Positions 9,967 through 20,768 are shown, counted from the stretch's first letter. The stretch: 64,000 nt of DNA from Orrella daihaiensis (GCF_022811525.1 NZ_CP063982.1:930001-994000); one strand, 5' to 3'. Program-made: numbers and translations. The notes: generated by a model not told the origin, from the letters alone.

Positions 9967-10632
9967 ATGATCAACAAAATCGTGCAAACACTCGAACAAG
10001 CGGTTGCCGGAATCGAAGACGGCTCAACGGTGTTGGTCGGTGGTTTTGGGGGGGCGGGCCAGCCCATGGAACTGATCGACGCGCTCATTGCGCAAGGTGC
10101 CAAGGACTTGGTGATTGTGAACAACAACGCAGGAAATGCTGAAATCGGGTTGGCGGCGCTCATGAAAGCGGGTCGTGTCCGCAAAATCATCTGCTCTTTC
10201 CCGCGTCAGGCCGACTCCTACGTGTTTGACGAGCTATACCGCAGCGGCAAGATTGAGCTTGAGCTTGTGCCACAGGGCACGCTGGCTGAGCGTGTGCGAG
10301 CCGGTGGTGCCGGGATTGGTGGTTTCTATACTCGCACCGCCGTCGGAACCATGTTGGCTGAAGGTAAAGAAATTCGCACCATTGATGGCCAGGACTACTT
10401 GTTTGAAACGCCGATCAAGGCCGACGTTGCCTTCATCAAAGCCAAGTGCGGCGACCGCTGGGGCAATCTCACCTACAACAAAACAGCCCGCAATTTTGGT
10501 CCGGTGCATGCCACAGCTGCCCGTTTGACCGTTGCTCAGGTCGATGAGGTCGTTGATCTGGGTGAACTCGACCCGGAAGCTGTTGTGACACCCGGTATTT
10601 TTGTTCAGCGCGTGATCAAAGTTCAGTCGTAG
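9967..10632 (+). CDS. 3-oxoacid CoA-transferase subunit A, first copy
   Basis: The 221-residue alpha subunit of a family I CoA-transferase. It has the CoA-binding glycine-rich loop GGFGGAGQP (about residues 26-34), the EIVPQGTLAER-like motif (here LVPQGTLAER) and the typical end VTPGIFVQRV. With the B subunit it moves CoA from succinyl-CoA to acetoacetate or another 3-oxoacid, or between acyl groups. The start ATG at 9967 is preceded by a modest GAGAG element. Subunit B follows nine bases after the stop. A second, diverged pair lies at 25627-26968. Confidence 0.92.
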   Translation: MINKIVQTLEQAVAGIEDGSTVLVGGFGGAGQPMELIDALIAQGAKDLVIVNNNAGNAEIGLAALMKAGRVRKIICSFPRQADSYVFDELYRSGKIELELVPQGTLAERVRAGGAGIGGFYTRTAVGTMLAEGKEIRTIDGQDYLFETPIKADVAFIKAKCGDRWGNLTYNKTARNFGPVHATAARLTVAQVDEVVDLGELDPEAVVTPGIFVQRVIKVQS

Positions 10633-10641
10633 GAGCGCAAG

Positions 10642-11280
10642 ATGAAACGTTTATCCCGAGATGAAATCGCCCAGCGACTGGCCAGAGACATCCCCGAGGG
10701 TTCATATGTGAACCTCGGTATTGGTTTACCTACCAAGGTTGCCAATTATTTGCCTGATGACAAGGAAATCTTCCTGCACAGTGAAAACGGCGTGTTAGGT
10801 ATGGGTCCGGCGCCAGTTGAAGGCCAAGAAGACTGGGATTTGATCAATGCAGGCAAGCAGCCTGTGACGCTTCTGAAGGGCGGTAGCTTTTTCCATCACG
10901 CTGATTCATTTGCCATGATGCGCGGTGGCCACCTCGATATTTGCGTGTTGGGCGCCTTTCAGGTGTCCCGCTTCGGCGACCTGGCCAATTGGCATACAGG
11001 TGAGCCCGATGCCATCCCCGCTGTTGGCGGAGCCATGGATCTGGCCGCTGGTGCGCGGTCGGTGTACGTAATGATGGAATTGCAAACGCGTGATGGTCAG
11101 TCCAAGCTTGTGGACAAGTGCACTTATCCGCTAACTGGGCTCAAGTGTGTTTCCCGGGTGTACACGGATTACGCCGTGTTTCAGATGAGTGGTGATGGGG
11201 TGGTACGCGTGGTTGACGACTGTGCTGGTGTCGGGCTAGATGAACTCAAGCGCATCACGGGCCTGGATTTGACGACATAG
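10642..11280 (+). CDS. 3-oxoacid CoA-transferase subunit B, first copy
   Basis: The 212-residue beta subunit with GIGLPTKVANYL near the N-terminus and SENGVLGMGP about residues 50-60. This is the segment carrying the catalytic glutamate that forms the glutamyl-CoA intermediate. AIPAVGGAMDLAAGA is also typical. It follows subunit A closely and has a good ribosome site (AGGAG at 10632). The ScoAB/PcaIJ-like assignment rests on family motifs; the exact acid is not determined. A convergent cysE gene follows. Confidence 0.92.
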   Translation: MKRLSRDEIAQRLARDIPEGSYVNLGIGLPTKVANYLPDDKEIFLHSENGVLGMGPAPVEGQEDWDLINAGKQPVTLLKGGSFFHHADSFAMMRGGHLDICVLGAFQVSRFGDLANWHTGEPDAIPAVGGAMDLAAGARSVYVMMELQTRDGQSKLVDKCTYPLTGLKCVSRVYTDYAVFQMSGDGVVRVVDDCAGVGLDELKRITGLDLTT

Positions 11281-11289
11281 TTTGAGTGA

Positions 11290-11306
11290 CCAATCCAGGC
11301 GATTGG
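11290..11306. terminator. Small hairpin between two convergent genes
   Basis: CCAATC and GATTGG form a perfect six-base stem around a five-base loop, in the 34-base gap between the CoA-transferase B stop and the cysE stop. There is no T-run on either side. It could at most be a weak bidirectional stop, or chance. Confidence 0.3.
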
Positions 11307-11314
11307 ACAGCAGG

Positions 11315-12235
11315 TTAATCGACAAGTTTGTTCAGTCGTTCGACATCAAGGTTGTCGTCTGCGCCATTGACTTTTTTACCCATTGATTCAATGGTTCTGC
11401 AAAGTTGCGCGATCCTGGCGTCTTGTTTGGCCGTGTGGTCAATCAGTTCGTGTAAAACCCTCACCAAAGGATCGGTGTCAGAGGCATTGACGGCGTAGGC
11501 ATTGAATTCCTCATTTGAGCCAGCACCATCTTGGCTAGCGCTCGTCTGACGAATATGCTGTGCGGCCAGAATGTCTTGCAGCGGCTTGGTGTCGAGTTTG
11601 TCCTGATCGCAGGGGTCGCAGCCTTGCTCTGCAGTCGGACTTGTCGATGACATAGATGGCGCCATCTCTGAGGCCATCCCTGACGCCTGCCGGGCTTGTT
11701 CTGTCTGGGGCGAGTCATGCGCGGGCAGAATAATCCGGGCGGGGTTGCCCACGGCCGTGGCACCCGCGGGCACGGGTTTGACCACCACAGCATTGGAACC
11801 GATTCGGGCGGCCGCACCGACAGTAAAGCCTCCGAGCACCTGAGCGCCGGCTCCAACCACAACACCTTGTCCTAGCGTGGGGTGGCGTTTTTGACCTTTA
11901 TAGAGTCGAGTGCCACCTAGCGTAACGCCCTGATAGATCGTGCAATCATCGCCTACTTCAGCCGTTTCACCAATCACCACACCATAGCCGTGATCGATAA
12001 ATACGCGGTGCCCTATCTTGGCACCAGGGTGAATTTCAATGCCTGTCAGCAGTCGGCCAAGATGCGAGATGAAGCGACCAAGCCAGTGCCAGCCACGTGT
12101 CCAAAGCCGATGAGCCATACGATGCACCCAGATGGCATGTAACCCAGGGTAACAGGTGACGATTTCCAGGCGACTTTTGGCGGCTGGGTCACGTGCCAGT
12201 ATGCAATCGATGTCTTCTTTGATTCGTTTATACAT
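11315..12235 (-). CDS. cysE: Serine O-acetyltransferase with long C-terminal extension
   Basis: Residues 1 to about 170 are a CysE/EpsC-type serine acetyltransferase: a short helical N-terminus ([15 protein letters not shown]), then a left-handed beta-helix with hexapeptide repeats including [19 protein letters not shown] and [18 protein letters not shown]. It makes O-acetylserine from serine and acetyl-CoA for cysteine synthesis. The remaining 135 or so residues are a low-complexity Ser/Gln/Thr-rich linker and a predicted coiled coil near the end ([21 protein letters not shown]). This tail is not part of the catalytic family. Function of the tail is unknown. Confidence 0.9.
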   Translation of the reverse strand: MYKRIKEDIDCILARDPAAKSRLEIVTCYPGLHAIWVHRMAHRLWTRGWHWLGRFISHLGRLLTGIEIHPGAKIGHRVFIDHGYGVVIGETAEVGDDCTIYQGVTLGGTRLYKGQKRHPTLGQGVVVGAGAQVLGGFTVGAAARIGSNAVVVKPVPAGATAVGNPARIILPAHDSPQTEQARQASGMASEMAPSMSSTSPTAEQGCDPCDQDKLDTKPLQDILAAQHIRQTSASQDGAGSNEEFNAYAVNASDTDPLVRVLHELIDHTAKQDARIAQLCRTIESMGKKVNGADDNLDVERLNKLVD

Positions 12236-12291
12236 GCCCGCATCGTAACTGAAGGCGGTGCTGACCGGTGAACGAACCCATGTCGCGACCG

Positions 12292-13059
12292 CTACTTTTG
12301 CTGGGCGGCTTTAATCATCGCTGTGCATAGTCCCCGCAGCATGTCTACTTCATCCTGACTCAGACCGCTGCGTTGCAAGAGATGTTGCATTCTGGGTACA
12401 AGTTTTTTTGGATGCGCCGGGTCCAGAAATTTGACTGCAATTAAAGCCTCTTCCCAGTGGGCAAACAAGGCTTGAATTGATTCACCACTGGCCGCGGCTT
12501 TACCAGGATCTGGCTTAATGTCTGGCGTGCTTGGCAGCCGGTCAGCCGGATCGATCAGGGCGTAACGCATCTCCCAGGCCACTAGCTGCAGCGCCTGGGA
12601 AACGTTCAGTGAGCTGTAGGCCGGGTTGGCGGGAATGTGACAGACTCGTTGGCATAATGCCACCTGTTCATTGGTAAGCCCCGCCCGTTCGCATCCAAAG
12701 ACCATAGCGACCCGGTGATTGGCCTGTTGTAGATGTTCACGAGCCATGGCGGCAGCCTCGCGAATATCGCATGCTGGCGGCCCAAGGTCGCGGGCCCGCG
12801 CTGTCAGCGCAAATGCCAAGGTGATCGGCGCTAGAGTCTGTCCGAGTTCGGGTGCGGTCTGGATTTTTTCCAACACGTCTGTCGCCCCGCTGGCCAAGGC
12901 GATCGCCTCAGGTGCTTGCGGCATGTCCGATGACTGCGGCGCGGCTAGCCAAAGGTCATCAAACCCCATATTCTTCACTGCGCGGGCAGCAGAACCGACA
13001 TTTCCAGGGTGGCTGGGCTCGGTCAACACGAATCGAACCCGAGAGAACGCAGAAGTCAT
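12292..13059 (-). CDS. trmJ: tRNA (cytidine/uridine-2'-O)-methyltransferase TrmJ
   Basis: A 255-residue SPOUT methyltransferase. The opening [20 protein letters not shown] carries the N-G-S motif that binds the target. The knot region includes [14 protein letters not shown] and [17 protein letters not shown], both signatures of TrmJ/TrmH-type enzymes. TrmJ 2'-O-methylates position 32 of the tRNA anticodon loop. The helical C-terminal tail ([17 protein letters not shown]) is also typical of TrmJ. It is divergent from suhB with a 43-base gap. In Burkholderiales trmJ and suhB are commonly adjacent. Confidence 0.9.
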   Translation of the reverse strand: MTSAFSRVRFVLTEPSHPGNVGSAARAVKNMGFDDLWLAAPQSSDMPQAPEAIALASGATDVLEKIQTAPELGQTLAPITLAFALTARARDLGPPACDIREAAAMAREHLQQANHRVAMVFGCERAGLTNEQVALCQRVCHIPANPAYSSLNVSQALQLVAWEMRYALIDPADRLPSTPDIKPDPGKAAASGESIQALFAHWEEALIAVKFLDPAHPKKLVPRMQHLLQRSGLSQDEVDMLRGLCTAMIKAAQQK

Positions 13060-13102
13060 CTAAAATCCTAGGTTTAACGTCGAAATAAATAAAGTTGGTT
13101 AC

Positions 13103-13891
13103 ATGCATCCAATGCTCAATACCGCCGTCAAGGCGGCTCGCCGTGCCGGCAATATTATCAACCGTGCCAGTCTGGATGCGGAACGTTTGCAAATTACCCG
13201 CAAAGGTGCCAGGGATTTTGTGACCGAAGTCGATCATGCCTGTGAAGAGGCAATCATCGATATCTTGCATACGGCTTATCCGGACCACGCTTTCCTGGCT
13301 GAAGAGGCTGGTAAGGTGCATCACCCCGCCGATGGAAGCGAGCCGGAATATGAGTGGATCATCGACCCTCTCGATGGCACGACTAACTTTATCCATGGCA
13401 TGCCCATCTACGCAGTTTCGATGGCACTGCGCCATCGGGGGCAGGTCATGCATGCGCTGGTCTACGATCCAAACCGCAACGAGTTGTTTACTGCAACCCG
13501 TGGTGGTGGTGCGTTTCTGAATGACCGCCGTATTCGCGTCTCGGGTCGGTTAAATCTTGCAGACTGCTTGCTGGGTGCACGTTGGCCGGGATCAGCCGGA
13601 CCGGCACAGGAGCAGACGCCGCGCTTTAAAAAACTGACCAATGACAGTGCAGGCGTGCGTCGCACGGGGTCTTCAGTGCTTGATCTGGTTTATGTGGCCG
13701 CCGGTCGTCTGGATGGCTTTTGTGGCGTCGAGCTCAAACCGTGGGATTTGGCTGCTGCGGGATTGCTGGTGCTCGAAGCGGGTGGTTTGATAGCCGGCTT
13801 TGATGGCGAACAAACGTGGATGGAGTCGGGTAATGTAGTGGCTGCCACGCCCAAGGTGTTTACGCAAATTCTGCAACATGTACGCGGTTAA
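13103..13891 (+). CDS. suhB: Inositol-1-monophosphatase family protein SuhB
   Basis: A 262-residue Mg-dependent phosphatase. It has the EEAGK segment (about residue 71), the metal-binding DPLDGTTNF motif near residue 91 and the downstream WDLAAAGLL motif with the third acidic ligand. These are diagnostic of the IMPase family. In proteobacteria SuhB also takes part in rRNA transcription antitermination. It is transcribed away from trmJ. Start ATG at 13103 is the only sensible choice, as the conserved N-terminus begins at once. Confidence 0.93.
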   Translation: MHPMLNTAVKAARRAGNIINRASLDAERLQITRKGARDFVTEVDHACEEAIIDILHTAYPDHAFLAEEAGKVHHPADGSEPEYEWIIDPLDGTTNFIHGMPIYAVSMALRHRGQVMHALVYDPNRNELFTATRGGGAFLNDRRIRVSGRLNLADCLLGARWPGSAGPAQEQTPRFKKLTNDSAGVRRTGSSVLDLVYVAAGRLDGFCGVELKPWDLAAAGLLVLEAGGLIAGFDGEQTWMESGNVVAATPKVFTQILQHVRG

Positions 13892-13945
13892 CCGATGCGT
13901 GGTGTCGGCATTCATGCTTAATACTCGCTGTTTGGGGGACTATTG

Positions 13946-15526
13946 ATGGAGTGGTTGCTTGACCCAACCATCTGGGTCGGCCTTCTCACTTTGGTTGTGC
14001 TCGAGATTGTTCTGGGGATAGACAACCTGATCTTTATCGCCATACTGGCCGACAAGCTGCCGCCCAAGGAGCGAGATCGTGCTCGTATTATCGGTTTGTC
14101 ATTGGCGTTACTGATGCGCTTGGCATTGCTCTCCGGGATATCGTGGCTGTTTCAGCTCACCGCACCTTTGTTAACAGTAGGTGACATGACACTGTCTGGC
14201 AAAGATCTGATCTTGATCATTGGCGGATTTTTTCTACTGTTTAAGGGAACGCTCGAGTTACACGAGCGAATTGAGGGCAAGCGTGCCACCTTCAGCGGGG
14301 CGAAGGTTTATGCCAGTTTTGGGGTGGTGGTGACCCAGATTGTGGTGTTGGACGCCGTTTTCTCGTTGGATGCGGTGATCACCGCAGTTGGCATGGTGGA
14401 GCATCTTCCCGTCATGATGGCAGCAGTCATTATCGCCATGCTGGTCATGCTAGTGGCATCAAAGCCTTTGACAAAATTTGTTGGCGCACACCCTACAGTC
14501 GTGGTGCTGTGTTTGGGCTTTTTGCTCATGATCGGGTTTTCTTTGGTTGTCGAGGGCTTTGGGTTCTCAGTGCCCAAAGGTTATCTATACGCAGCGATTG
14601 GTTTTTCAATTCTGATCGAATTCTTCAATCAATTGGCGCGGCGTAATTTGTTGGCGCTTGATTCCACTAGGCCAATGCGTGAGCGTACCGCTGAAGCCGT
14701 GTTACGCATGCTCGGTAAAAAACTGCCTGATGAACCCACTGAGGAGATCGCAGAAAAAGACCGTCAAGATCAGCCAATCTCATTTGGGATTGAGGAGCGC
14801 AACATGGTCAGCGGTGTCCTGACGTTGGCAGACCGTTCGGTGCACTCGATCATGACGCCACGCACCGATGTGTCCTGGATTGACATTGACGACGACCCGG
14901 TGAAGATTCGAGAGCAGATTGAGCAAGCGCCACACAGCTTTTTTCCGGTCTGTCGGGGTACTTTTGACCAGATTATTGGTATCGGTCGGGCCAAGCGCAT
15001 GATCGCCGATTTGCTGACACATGGCCGCATCCAAGAAAACCGTCTGCGTGAACCGCTGATTGTGCATGACACGATTAGTATCATTCGTTTGATTGATACG
15101 TTGAAGCACTCTAAAGGACAACTGGTCTTGGTGGCCGATGAGTTCGGTGCGATTGAGGGCCTGGTCACGCCGATTGATGTTTTCGAGGCTATTGCGGGTG
15201 AGTTTCCAGATGAGGACGAATCCCCTGATATCGTTGCAGATGGCGAGAACCGTTGGCGGGTAGATGGCGCAGCCGACTTGCACCTGTTGGAGCAGGTGCT
15301 CGATACCGACGGTTTGGTCAACGAAGATGAGGAGTACTCTACGCTGGCGGGTTACCTGTTAAACCATTTTGGGCGGCTGCCGAATGTTGGTGATCGTTGT
15401 GAGTTTGATGCCGCACATGCGGTGTTCTCCTTTGAGGTGGTCCGACTTGAGCGGCGACGCATCGCCATGGTTCATGTAGAAAAACACCCCAAAGCAGATG
15501 GTGAGTCAACAGGAGCGCAGGTTTGA
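13946..15526 (+). CDS. TerC-family membrane protein fused to CBS and CorC/HlyC domains
   Basis: A 526-residue protein of the YegH/YoaE type. Residues 1-220 are a TerC-like bundle of hydrophobic helices with the motif [11 protein letters not shown] and a second [12 protein letters not shown], the acidic pair thought to handle metal ions. A CBS pair follows (about 290-415), then a transporter-associated CorC/HlyC domain to the end. The start is ATG 13946, behind GGGGGA; a TTG three bases earlier is in frame but less likely. It overlaps uppP by four bases. Inner-membrane metal-ion or metal-export role is inferred from TerC relatives. Confidence 0.88.
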   Translation: MEWLLDPTIWVGLLTLVVLEIVLGIDNLIFIAILADKLPPKERDRARIIGLSLALLMRLALLSGISWLFQLTAPLLTVGDMTLSGKDLILIIGGFFLLFKGTLELHERIEGKRATFSGAKVYASFGVVVTQIVVLDAVFSLDAVITAVGMVEHLPVMMAAVIIAMLVMLVASKPLTKFVGAHPTVVVLCLGFLLMIGFSLVVEGFGFSVPKGYLYAAIGFSILIEFFNQLARRNLLALDSTRPMRERTAEAVLRMLGKKLPDEPTEEIAEKDRQDQPISFGIEERNMVSGVLTLADRSVHSIMTPRTDVSWIDIDDDPVKIREQIEQAPHSFFPVCRGTFDQIIGIGRAKRMIADLLTHGRIQENRLREPLIVHDTISIIRLIDTLKHSKGQLVLVADEFGAIEGLVTPIDVFEAIAGEFPDEDESPDIVADGENRWRVDGAADLHLLEQVLDTDGLVNEDEEYSTLAGYLLNHFGRLPNVGDRCEFDAAHAVFSFEVVRLERRRIAMVHVEKHPKADGESTGAQV

Positions 15527-16338
15527 CTGAAAGCACACTGCACTTATTGAAGGCCATGTTGTTGGGTATTGTTGAAGGCACAACAGAGTTCTTACCCATC
15601 TCCAGTACTGGGCACTTGATTTTGGTGGGTGCCTGGATAGACTTTCAGTCCACCGAGAGCAAGGTTTTTGAGGTGGTGATTCAGCTAGGAGCGATCCTGG
15701 CAGTCGTCTGGATTTTTCGTCAACGAGTCTGGCAACTGCTCGCAGGCGCTGTCCAAAGGGACACGGTTGAGCTGGCACTGATGCGTAACATTGCAATCGC
15801 CTTTTTACCGGCTGCCGTGATTGGTGCAATTTTTATCTCATCAATCAAAGCCTTGTTCTTCCACCCCGGTGTGGTCGTCGTCACCCTGGTCATCGGCGGC
15901 ATCATCATGTTGTGGGTTGAGCGACCCAATGCGCTTAAAAAAGCGCCAACTGCTTTGTCGCTTGAAACAATCTCATGGAAACAGGCTTTGGCTGTCGGCT
16001 GCGCCCAATGTTTAGCCATGATTCCGGGAACGTCACGCTCAGGCTCGACCATTATTGGCGGCATGATTGCCGGCATTGAGCGTAAAACGGCTACCGAGTT
16101 CTCGTTTTTTTTAGCGATGCCGACCATGTTTGCTGCGGCAATCTATGACTCGTATAGACATGCTGCTGAGTTATCGCAAGCTGACATCATGGCCATTGCC
16201 GTCGGGTTTGTGATGGCTTTTCTCAGTGCGTTGCTAGTGGTGCGAGGACTGTTGGCATTTCTGACCAAACACACCTACAGAGTATTTGGTTGGTATCGCA
16301 TTGTGCTTGGTTTGGTGGTGGCCTATTTCATTTTTTAA
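15523..16338 (+). CDS. uppP: Undecaprenyl-diphosphatase (UppP/BacA)
   Basis: A 271-residue polytopic membrane enzyme with both family signatures: [18 protein letters not shown] at the N-terminus and [11 protein letters not shown] about residues 165-175. It dephosphorylates undecaprenyl pyrophosphate to recycle the lipid carrier for peptidoglycan and surface polysaccharides. Translation begins with TTG at 15523, overlapping the preceding stop (TTGA), with AGGAG at 15511. Coupling to the TerC/CBS gene is therefore likely. The stop converges on lpxH with an 11-base overlap. Confidence 0.95.
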   Translation: MTESTLHLLKAMLLGIVEGTTEFLPISSTGHLILVGAWIDFQSTESKVFEVVIQLGAILAVVWIFRQRVWQLLAGAVQRDTVELALMRNIAIAFLPAAVIGAIFISSIKALFFHPGVVVVTLVIGGIIMLWVERPNALKKAPTALSLETISWKQALAVGCAQCLAMIPGTSRSGSTIIGGMIAGIERKTATEFSFFLAMPTMFAAAIYDSYRHAAELSQADIMAIAVGFVMAFLSALLVVRGLLAFLTKHTYRVFGWYRIVLGLVVAYFIF

Positions 16339-17146
16339 AGGCTTTGCCATCAACACCCAGCAGTGTGATTCCATCATTACCAAGCACTAGCCAGCCACCG
16401 CGAATCGGCTCATCAGCGGCTAGGTGGTCAGCCTCCCAGTCCGGTAGCACCCAGCGGTCAATCGTATATCTGTCAGCAGTTTCTTCGTAATGGCCCGGTC
16501 TGTGAGTGTGGCCGTGGATCAAGTGATGTGTACCGGCTTGCACTAAAGCTGAGTGAATGCAGGTCAAATCAACATCGTGCCAGACAGTATTCGATCGCGT
16601 TTGCTTTTGCATGCTCTTTTGTCGGGCACGCAAGGCAATACCCAGGCGATTCTCAATCGATAGGCTTAGATAGAGTTTTTGTGTCCAAGGGTGGCGAACC
16701 AGTCTTCTGAAGCGTTGATAGGCACGATCTGCTATGCAAAACTCGTCACCGTGCGCCAGTAAAACCGTTTGATTTTTGACTTGCAGGATGCACTGCTGGT
16801 CTAGCAGGTGCGCACCGATGTGTTGAGCCAGTGATGACCCCATCAAAAAGTCGCGGTTGCCATGCCCAATGTAGAGCGGAACGCGTTTGGCAGTGGCTCT
16901 TAAGTGATTAAGGGTTCGTGCGAGCCACGGGGGCGGCTCGATGATCCAGTCATCTCCGATCCATACATCAAAAATATCACCCAGCAAAAATAAAGCGCCC
17001 GCATGGGCGCCGGCTTGGTCCAGAAAGCCAAAAAACAAATCGGCAGTTTTTGGGTTATCTGGACCCAGGTGTATATCCGAGGCCAGCCAAGCTGGCCCCT
17101 CGGTCACAAGCTTATTCAACGACAGTGGCTTTGTCGATGACGACAT
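16328..17146 (-). CDS. lpxH: UDP-2,3-diacylglucosamine diphosphatase LpxH
   Basis: A calcineurin-like metallophosphoesterase of lipid A synthesis. Metal-binding motifs appear in order: [35 protein letters not shown] and HGHTHRP. It cleaves UDP-2,3-diacylglucosamine to lipid X and UMP at the inner membrane. The start is uncertain. ATG at 17146 (272 residues) overlaps the upstream cyclophilin gene by 35 bases; ATG 17179 adds 11 residues; GTG at 17107 would begin five bases after the cyclophilin stop and leave about 260 residues, nearer the family length. None has a clear ribosome site. Confidence 0.92.
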   Translation of the reverse strand: MSSSTKPLSLNKLVTEGPAWLASDIHLGPDNPKTADLFFGFLDQAGAHAGALFLLGDIFDVWIGDDWIIEPPPWLARTLNHLRATAKRVPLYIGHGNRDFLMGSSLAQHIGAHLLDQQCILQVKNQTVLLAHGDEFCIADRAYQRFRRLVRHPWTQKLYLSLSIENRLGIALRARQKSMQKQTRSNTVWHDVDLTCIHSALVQAGTHHLIHGHTHRPGHYEETADRYTIDRWVLPDWEADHLAADEPIRGGWLVLGNDGITLLGVDGKAFKK

Positions 17147-17744
17147 CTTCGGTGGGGACGTTCTGATGAAAACCTGCATTACCGGTTTTTACACCGCGGA
17201 TTTTGTCGACCACGTTTTCACCTTCAACGACTTTGCCAAACACAGCGTAGCCCCAGCCCTGTGAGGTGGGTGCGGTGTGATTGAGAAAATCGTTGTTGGC
17301 AACGTTGATGAAGAATTGGGCGGTCGCCGAATGCGGGTCGTTGGTTCGTGCCATGGCAATGGTGTACTTGTCATTTTTCAGACCATTGTTGGCTTCGTTT
17401 TCGATGGGATCACGCGTGGGTTTTTGTTTCATCCCTGGCTCGAAACCGCCACCTTGAATCATGAAGCCATCAATGACCCGATGAAAAATTGTGTTGTCAT
17501 AAAAGCCGTCACGGACATACGCAATAAAGTTTTCGGTGGATTTGGGAGCATTGGCAGCATCGAGTTCAATAACGATATCGCCGGCAGAGGTGGAGAGTTT
17601 GACGCGTGGGGATGTGCTCATGGAGGAGTTGTCCTGTTTGGTTTGTGGGGAAGATTGTGCCAAAACGTTATTAAACCCTAGCGCGAAAGCAGTCAGTACA
17701 AAAGACAACGCTAGGAGTCGGGCGAAATAGGGGAGTCGAATCAT
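17112..17744 (-). CDS. Periplasmic cyclophilin-type peptidyl-prolyl isomerase
   Basis: A 210-residue protein. Residues 1-29 form a Sec signal peptide (basic start, [15 protein letters not shown], then VLAQ), followed by a linker rich in Ser and Gln and a compact cyclophilin domain from about residue 45. The domain has the [15 protein letters not shown] and [18 protein letters not shown] signatures of PpiA/PpiB. It catalyses cis/trans isomerisation of proline bonds, here probably on exported proteins. Its start overlaps the upstream TPR gene by four bases (17741-17744), and lpxH follows on the same strand. Confidence 0.92.
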   Translation of the reverse strand: MIRLPYFARLLALSFVLTAFALGFNNVLAQSSPQTKQDNSSMSTSPRVKLSTSAGDIVIELDAANAPKSTENFIAYVRDGFYDNTIFHRVIDGFMIQGGGFEPGMKQKPTRDPIENEANNGLKNDKYTIAMARTNDPHSATAQFFINVANNDFLNHTAPTSQGWGYAVFGKVVEGENVVDKIRGVKTGNAGFHQNVPTEDVVIDKATVVE

Positions 17745-18421
17745 GGCTCATTGATCTCATTGATAAATTGGCGTAGAGCTTGCGCTTTGTTCCCGGCACT
17801 GCGGTCACCGAGTGAGGCAGCTTTCTCGTAGTCGCGCAATGCCAGCAGCAAATTCAGATCAGCAAGGTTGCTGATCGCAGCTGAGTAGCGAGGGTTGTTC
17901 ATGATGGCAGTCTCGAGTGCCAGACGTGCCTGATCAAAGTCGTTGCGACTGACGTAAAGAATAGCCAGATTGTTCCAAGGCTCGGCAAGCTCGGGATATT
18001 TGACCGTCATCTCGCGGTACACGGCTTCAGCTTCGGCATTGCGACCAAGTTGTGCGAGCGCTCGAGCCTTCTGAAACATTAGTTGTACGTCTTTGCCCGG
18101 GCCACCGATTTTAGCGAGTTGAGCTTCGCGAGCGGTGATCGCTTTGAGCGCCGCTTCGGCTTGACGGCGATCGAGTTGCCGCTCAATGCCTTTATTGATT
18201 TCCTCGCCGGTCGGTGGGTCGTCGGTTTGCGCTGACGGTGTAAAAGCATCCAGCACGTTTGCCAGGCTATTCCAGCCACGGTCGGGTTGCGCTTGACCAT
18301 TGCCCGATTGGGCGACACCGGTCGATGCAAGACCCAACATGAGGGTAGTGCACAGCAGCGTTTGGACAGCAAGCATGCCTTTAGGCTTTAGTTTTCGATT
18401 CAATTTCGATCGGTATCGCAT
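17741..18421 (-). CDS. Exported TPR-repeat protein
   Basis: The protein has a basic, hydrophobic leader ([27 protein letters not shown]) that looks like a Sec signal peptide, then two to three tetratricopeptide repeats such as [26 protein letters not shown] and [25 protein letters not shown] proteins of this kind usually act as periplasmic scaffolds. The start is not certain: ATG 18421 gives a normal signal peptide; ATG 18442 and 18481 lie upstream in frame. None has a strong ribosome site. It is coupled to the cyclophilin gene and diverges from cysS. Specific role unknown. Confidence 0.75.
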   Translation of the reverse strand: MRYRSKLNRKLKPKGMLAVQTLLCTTLMLGLASTGVAQSGNGQAQPDRGWNSLANVLDAFTPSAQTDDPPTGEEINKGIERQLDRRQAEAALKAITAREAQLAKIGGPGKDVQLMFQKARALAQLGRNAEAEAVYREMTVKYPELAEPWNNLAILYVSRNDFDQARLALETAIMNNPRYSAAISNLADLNLLLALRDYEKAASLGDRSAGNKAQALRQFINEINEP

Positions 18422-18545
18422 TGGTATACTGAGAGGCTTCATTTTAGCCATGGTTTTTGCTAAACCCGGAATGTTGACCATTGCTGGCTGTCAAACTCGA
18501 GTCCCAAGGGTTTGGGTGGCTGGTTTTTAATCTCACACATCAGAC

Positions 18546-20048
18546 ATGCTGCAAATCTACGATTCTCTCTCGCGCTCCAAGCGACCTTTCAAGCCAGTGC
18601 GACAAGGTGAGGTCAGCATGTACGTTTGTGGCATGACTGTGTATGACTACTGCCATTTGGGGCATGCCCGGATGCTGGTCGGCTTTGACGTGATCGCTCG
18701 TTGGTTGCGTGCGTCAGGCTACAAATTAAATTATGTGCGCAACATCACTGATGTAGATGACAAGATTATCCGACGGGCGGTGGAGTCAAATCAAAAAATA
18801 TCCGAGGTCACCCGCTTCTTTATTGATGCGATGCATGCAGACGAGCGCGCGTTGAATGTGTTGCCACCGGATCAGGAGCCGCGTGCCACGGCCTATGTGC
18901 CACACATGCTGGAAATTATTGCCGAGCTGCAAAAGAAAGGGTTGGCTTATCAAGCTAAAGATGGTGATGTCAATTTCGCCGTTAGACAGTTTCCAGGCTA
19001 CGGCAAACTATCCGGTAAATCGCTCGATCAACTACGCGCCGGCGAGCGCGTGGCTGTATCTGACGCCAAGCGCGATCCGCTGGATTTTGTATTGTGGAAG
19101 GCAGCCAAGCCCGAGGAGCCGCAAGAGTCCAAGTGGGACTCAACGTATGGGGCCGGTCGCCCGGGATGGCACATTGAGTGCTCGGCCATGAGCCATGCGG
19201 TATTGGGATTGCCGCTTGATATTCATGGCGGAGGCCCTGACCTTAAGTTTCCTCATCATGAGAATGAAATCGCCCAATCTGAGGGGGCGTTTGGTCAAGC
19301 GCTGGCCAACACCTGGATGCATTGTGGTCCACTGATGGTCGATGCCGAGAAAATGTCAAAATCATTGGGCAATTTCCGCACCATCCGTCAGACGATCGAT
19401 GGCGAGCCAGATAAGGGTCATGCTCAGTACAGCCCGAATGTCCGTGAAGCGGAAATGTTGCGGTTTTTTATCGTGCGCAACCACTATCGCAGTGCTCAGA
19501 ATTACACCCCAGATAATTTGGCTGATGCGCAAGCGGCTCTTGATCGTCTGTACATGACGTTGCAAAGTATTCCTGCTGCACAAGTGACTGTCGACTGGCA
19601 GGCAGCTTGGACCCGTGATTTCAAAGCGGCCATGGATGATGACTTCAACACCGCGAGTGCGATCGCCGTGTTATTTGAGCTTTCAGGGCTAGCAAACCGT
19701 AGTCAGGACCCCCAGGTGAGTGGACAGTTGCTGGCCTTGGGTAAAGTGCTGGGGCTATTCACGGTTGAACCTACAGACTATTTCAAGCAACCGACACGCT
19801 ACACGCATCGAGCGATCAAGGCGGTCGAGGCAGTCAAAGCAGTCAAGGCAACGCAATCACCGGCAGCAGCTGAGCTTGTTGCTGCCGAATTGTCCGATGA
19901 GGAAATTGAGACCAAGGTCCAGGCCCGAGTGAAAGCCAAGCAAAGCAAGGATTTCAAACTGGCCGACCAAATTCGCGAAGAACTTGCGGCAGCTGGTGTT
20001 TTGCTGGAAGACAAGCCTGGCGGTTTGACACAGTGGCGGCGTGGCTGA
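18546..20048 (+). CDS. cysS: Cysteinyl-tRNA synthetase
   Basis: A 500-residue class I synthetase. It has the HIGH-type motif CHLGHAR at residues about 36-42, the zinc-site CSAMS segment, [10 protein letters not shown] and KMSKSLGN. It charges tRNA-Cys. The C-terminal part contains an unusual Ala/Val/Lys-rich insert with near repeats of [10 protein letters not shown] (about residues 420-435) before the final [18 protein letters not shown] domain. Start ATG 18546 begins the conserved LQIYDSLSR segment directly. A DNA glycosylase follows after three bases. Confidence 0.97.
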   Translation: MLQIYDSLSRSKRPFKPVRQGEVSMYVCGMTVYDYCHLGHARMLVGFDVIARWLRASGYKLNYVRNITDVDDKIIRRAVESNQKISEVTRFFIDAMHADERALNVLPPDQEPRATAYVPHMLEIIAELQKKGLAYQAKDGDVNFAVRQFPGYGKLSGKSLDQLRAGERVAVSDAKRDPLDFVLWKAAKPEEPQESKWDSTYGAGRPGWHIECSAMSHAVLGLPLDIHGGGPDLKFPHHENEIAQSEGAFGQALANTWMHCGPLMVDAEKMSKSLGNFRTIRQTIDGEPDKGHAQYSPNVREAEMLRFFIVRNHYRSAQNYTPDNLADAQAALDRLYMTLQSIPAAQVTVDWQAAWTRDFKAAMDDDFNTASAIAVLFELSGLANRSQDPQVSGQLLALGKVLGLFTVEPTDYFKQPTRYTHRAIKAVEAVKAVKATQSPAAAELVAAELSDEEIETKVQARVKAKQSKDFKLADQIREELAAAGVLLEDKPGGLTQWRRG

Positions 20049-20054
20049 TCAGTG

Positions 20055-20702
20055 ATGCCTAGTCGCGTGCATCAGCCTAACGGTAAGCCTGACTATTGGG
20101 ATCGGGCGGTTAGTGAATTAATGAAACGTGATCGCGTAATGCGTAAGCTCATTCCAAGTCATCCGGCTGTCTGGCTTGAGTCGCGCGGTAACCCGTTTGT
20201 CACGCTGGCACGTTCGATTGTGGGTCAGCAAATTTCTGTCAAGGCAGCCGAGTCGGTCTGGCAGCGCGTACTGCGCAATTGCGGTACACGCCTGACACCG
20301 GCTGCCGTCATGAGTGCGGGGCCAGAGGTGTTGCGTAACAGCGGTTTATCGGCTCGTAAAGTCGAGTACATCCTGGATCTGGCTGAGCACTTCAAGCGTC
20401 GCTTGGTACGCCCAGCCCGTTGGGCTGAGATGGATGATGAGGCGGTGATTGAGGAGTTGATTGATATCCGCGGGATTGGCCGCTGGACCGCCGAGATGTT
20501 TTTGATTTTTAACTTGCAGCGCCCTAATGTGTTGCCTTTGGACGACATTGGGTTGTTGCGCGCTATCTCGTTGCTTTATTACAGTGGCGAGCCAGTTTCA
20601 CGTTTTGAGGCCAGAGAAGTGGCCCAGAGCTGGCACCCTTGGTGCACCGTCGCGACCTGGTATTTGTGGCGCAGCCTTGATCCGATTCCGGTGGAGTATT
20701 AA
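20055..20702 (+). CDS. DNA-3-methyladenine glycosylase II-like protein (HhH-GPD)
   Basis: A base-excision repair glycosylase of about 215 residues. The helix-hairpin-helix is IDIRGIGRWTAEMFLIF, and the catalytic aspartate follows in LPLDDIGLLRA. SIVGQQISVKAAESVW is the conserved N-terminal helix segment of AlkA relatives. It removes alkylated purines. ATG 20055 is preferred; GTG at 20052 is in frame and equally close to the cysS stop (20046-20048). The small size matches the short AlkA forms common in betaproteobacteria. Confidence 0.88.
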   Translation: MPSRVHQPNGKPDYWDRAVSELMKRDRVMRKLIPSHPAVWLESRGNPFVTLARSIVGQQISVKAAESVWQRVLRNCGTRLTPAAVMSAGPEVLRNSGLSARKVEYILDLAEHFKRRLVRPARWAEMDDEAVIEELIDIRGIGRWTAEMFLIFNLQRPNVLPLDDIGLLRAISLLYYSGEPVSRFEAREVAQSWHPWCTVATWYLWRSLDPIPVEY

Positions 20703-20768
20703 TTCTGTGTGAACCAGTTAAACTGTCTGGTATAAATTTCGCGCCGATCATGGGAAAACAAAAGACCG

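Noticed and set aside
19800..19860. Ala/Val/Lys near-repeats in cysS that might mark an insertion
   Set aside because: They lie in a loop before the C-terminal domain, keep the frame, and all synthetase motifs are intact; most simply a low-complexity linker.
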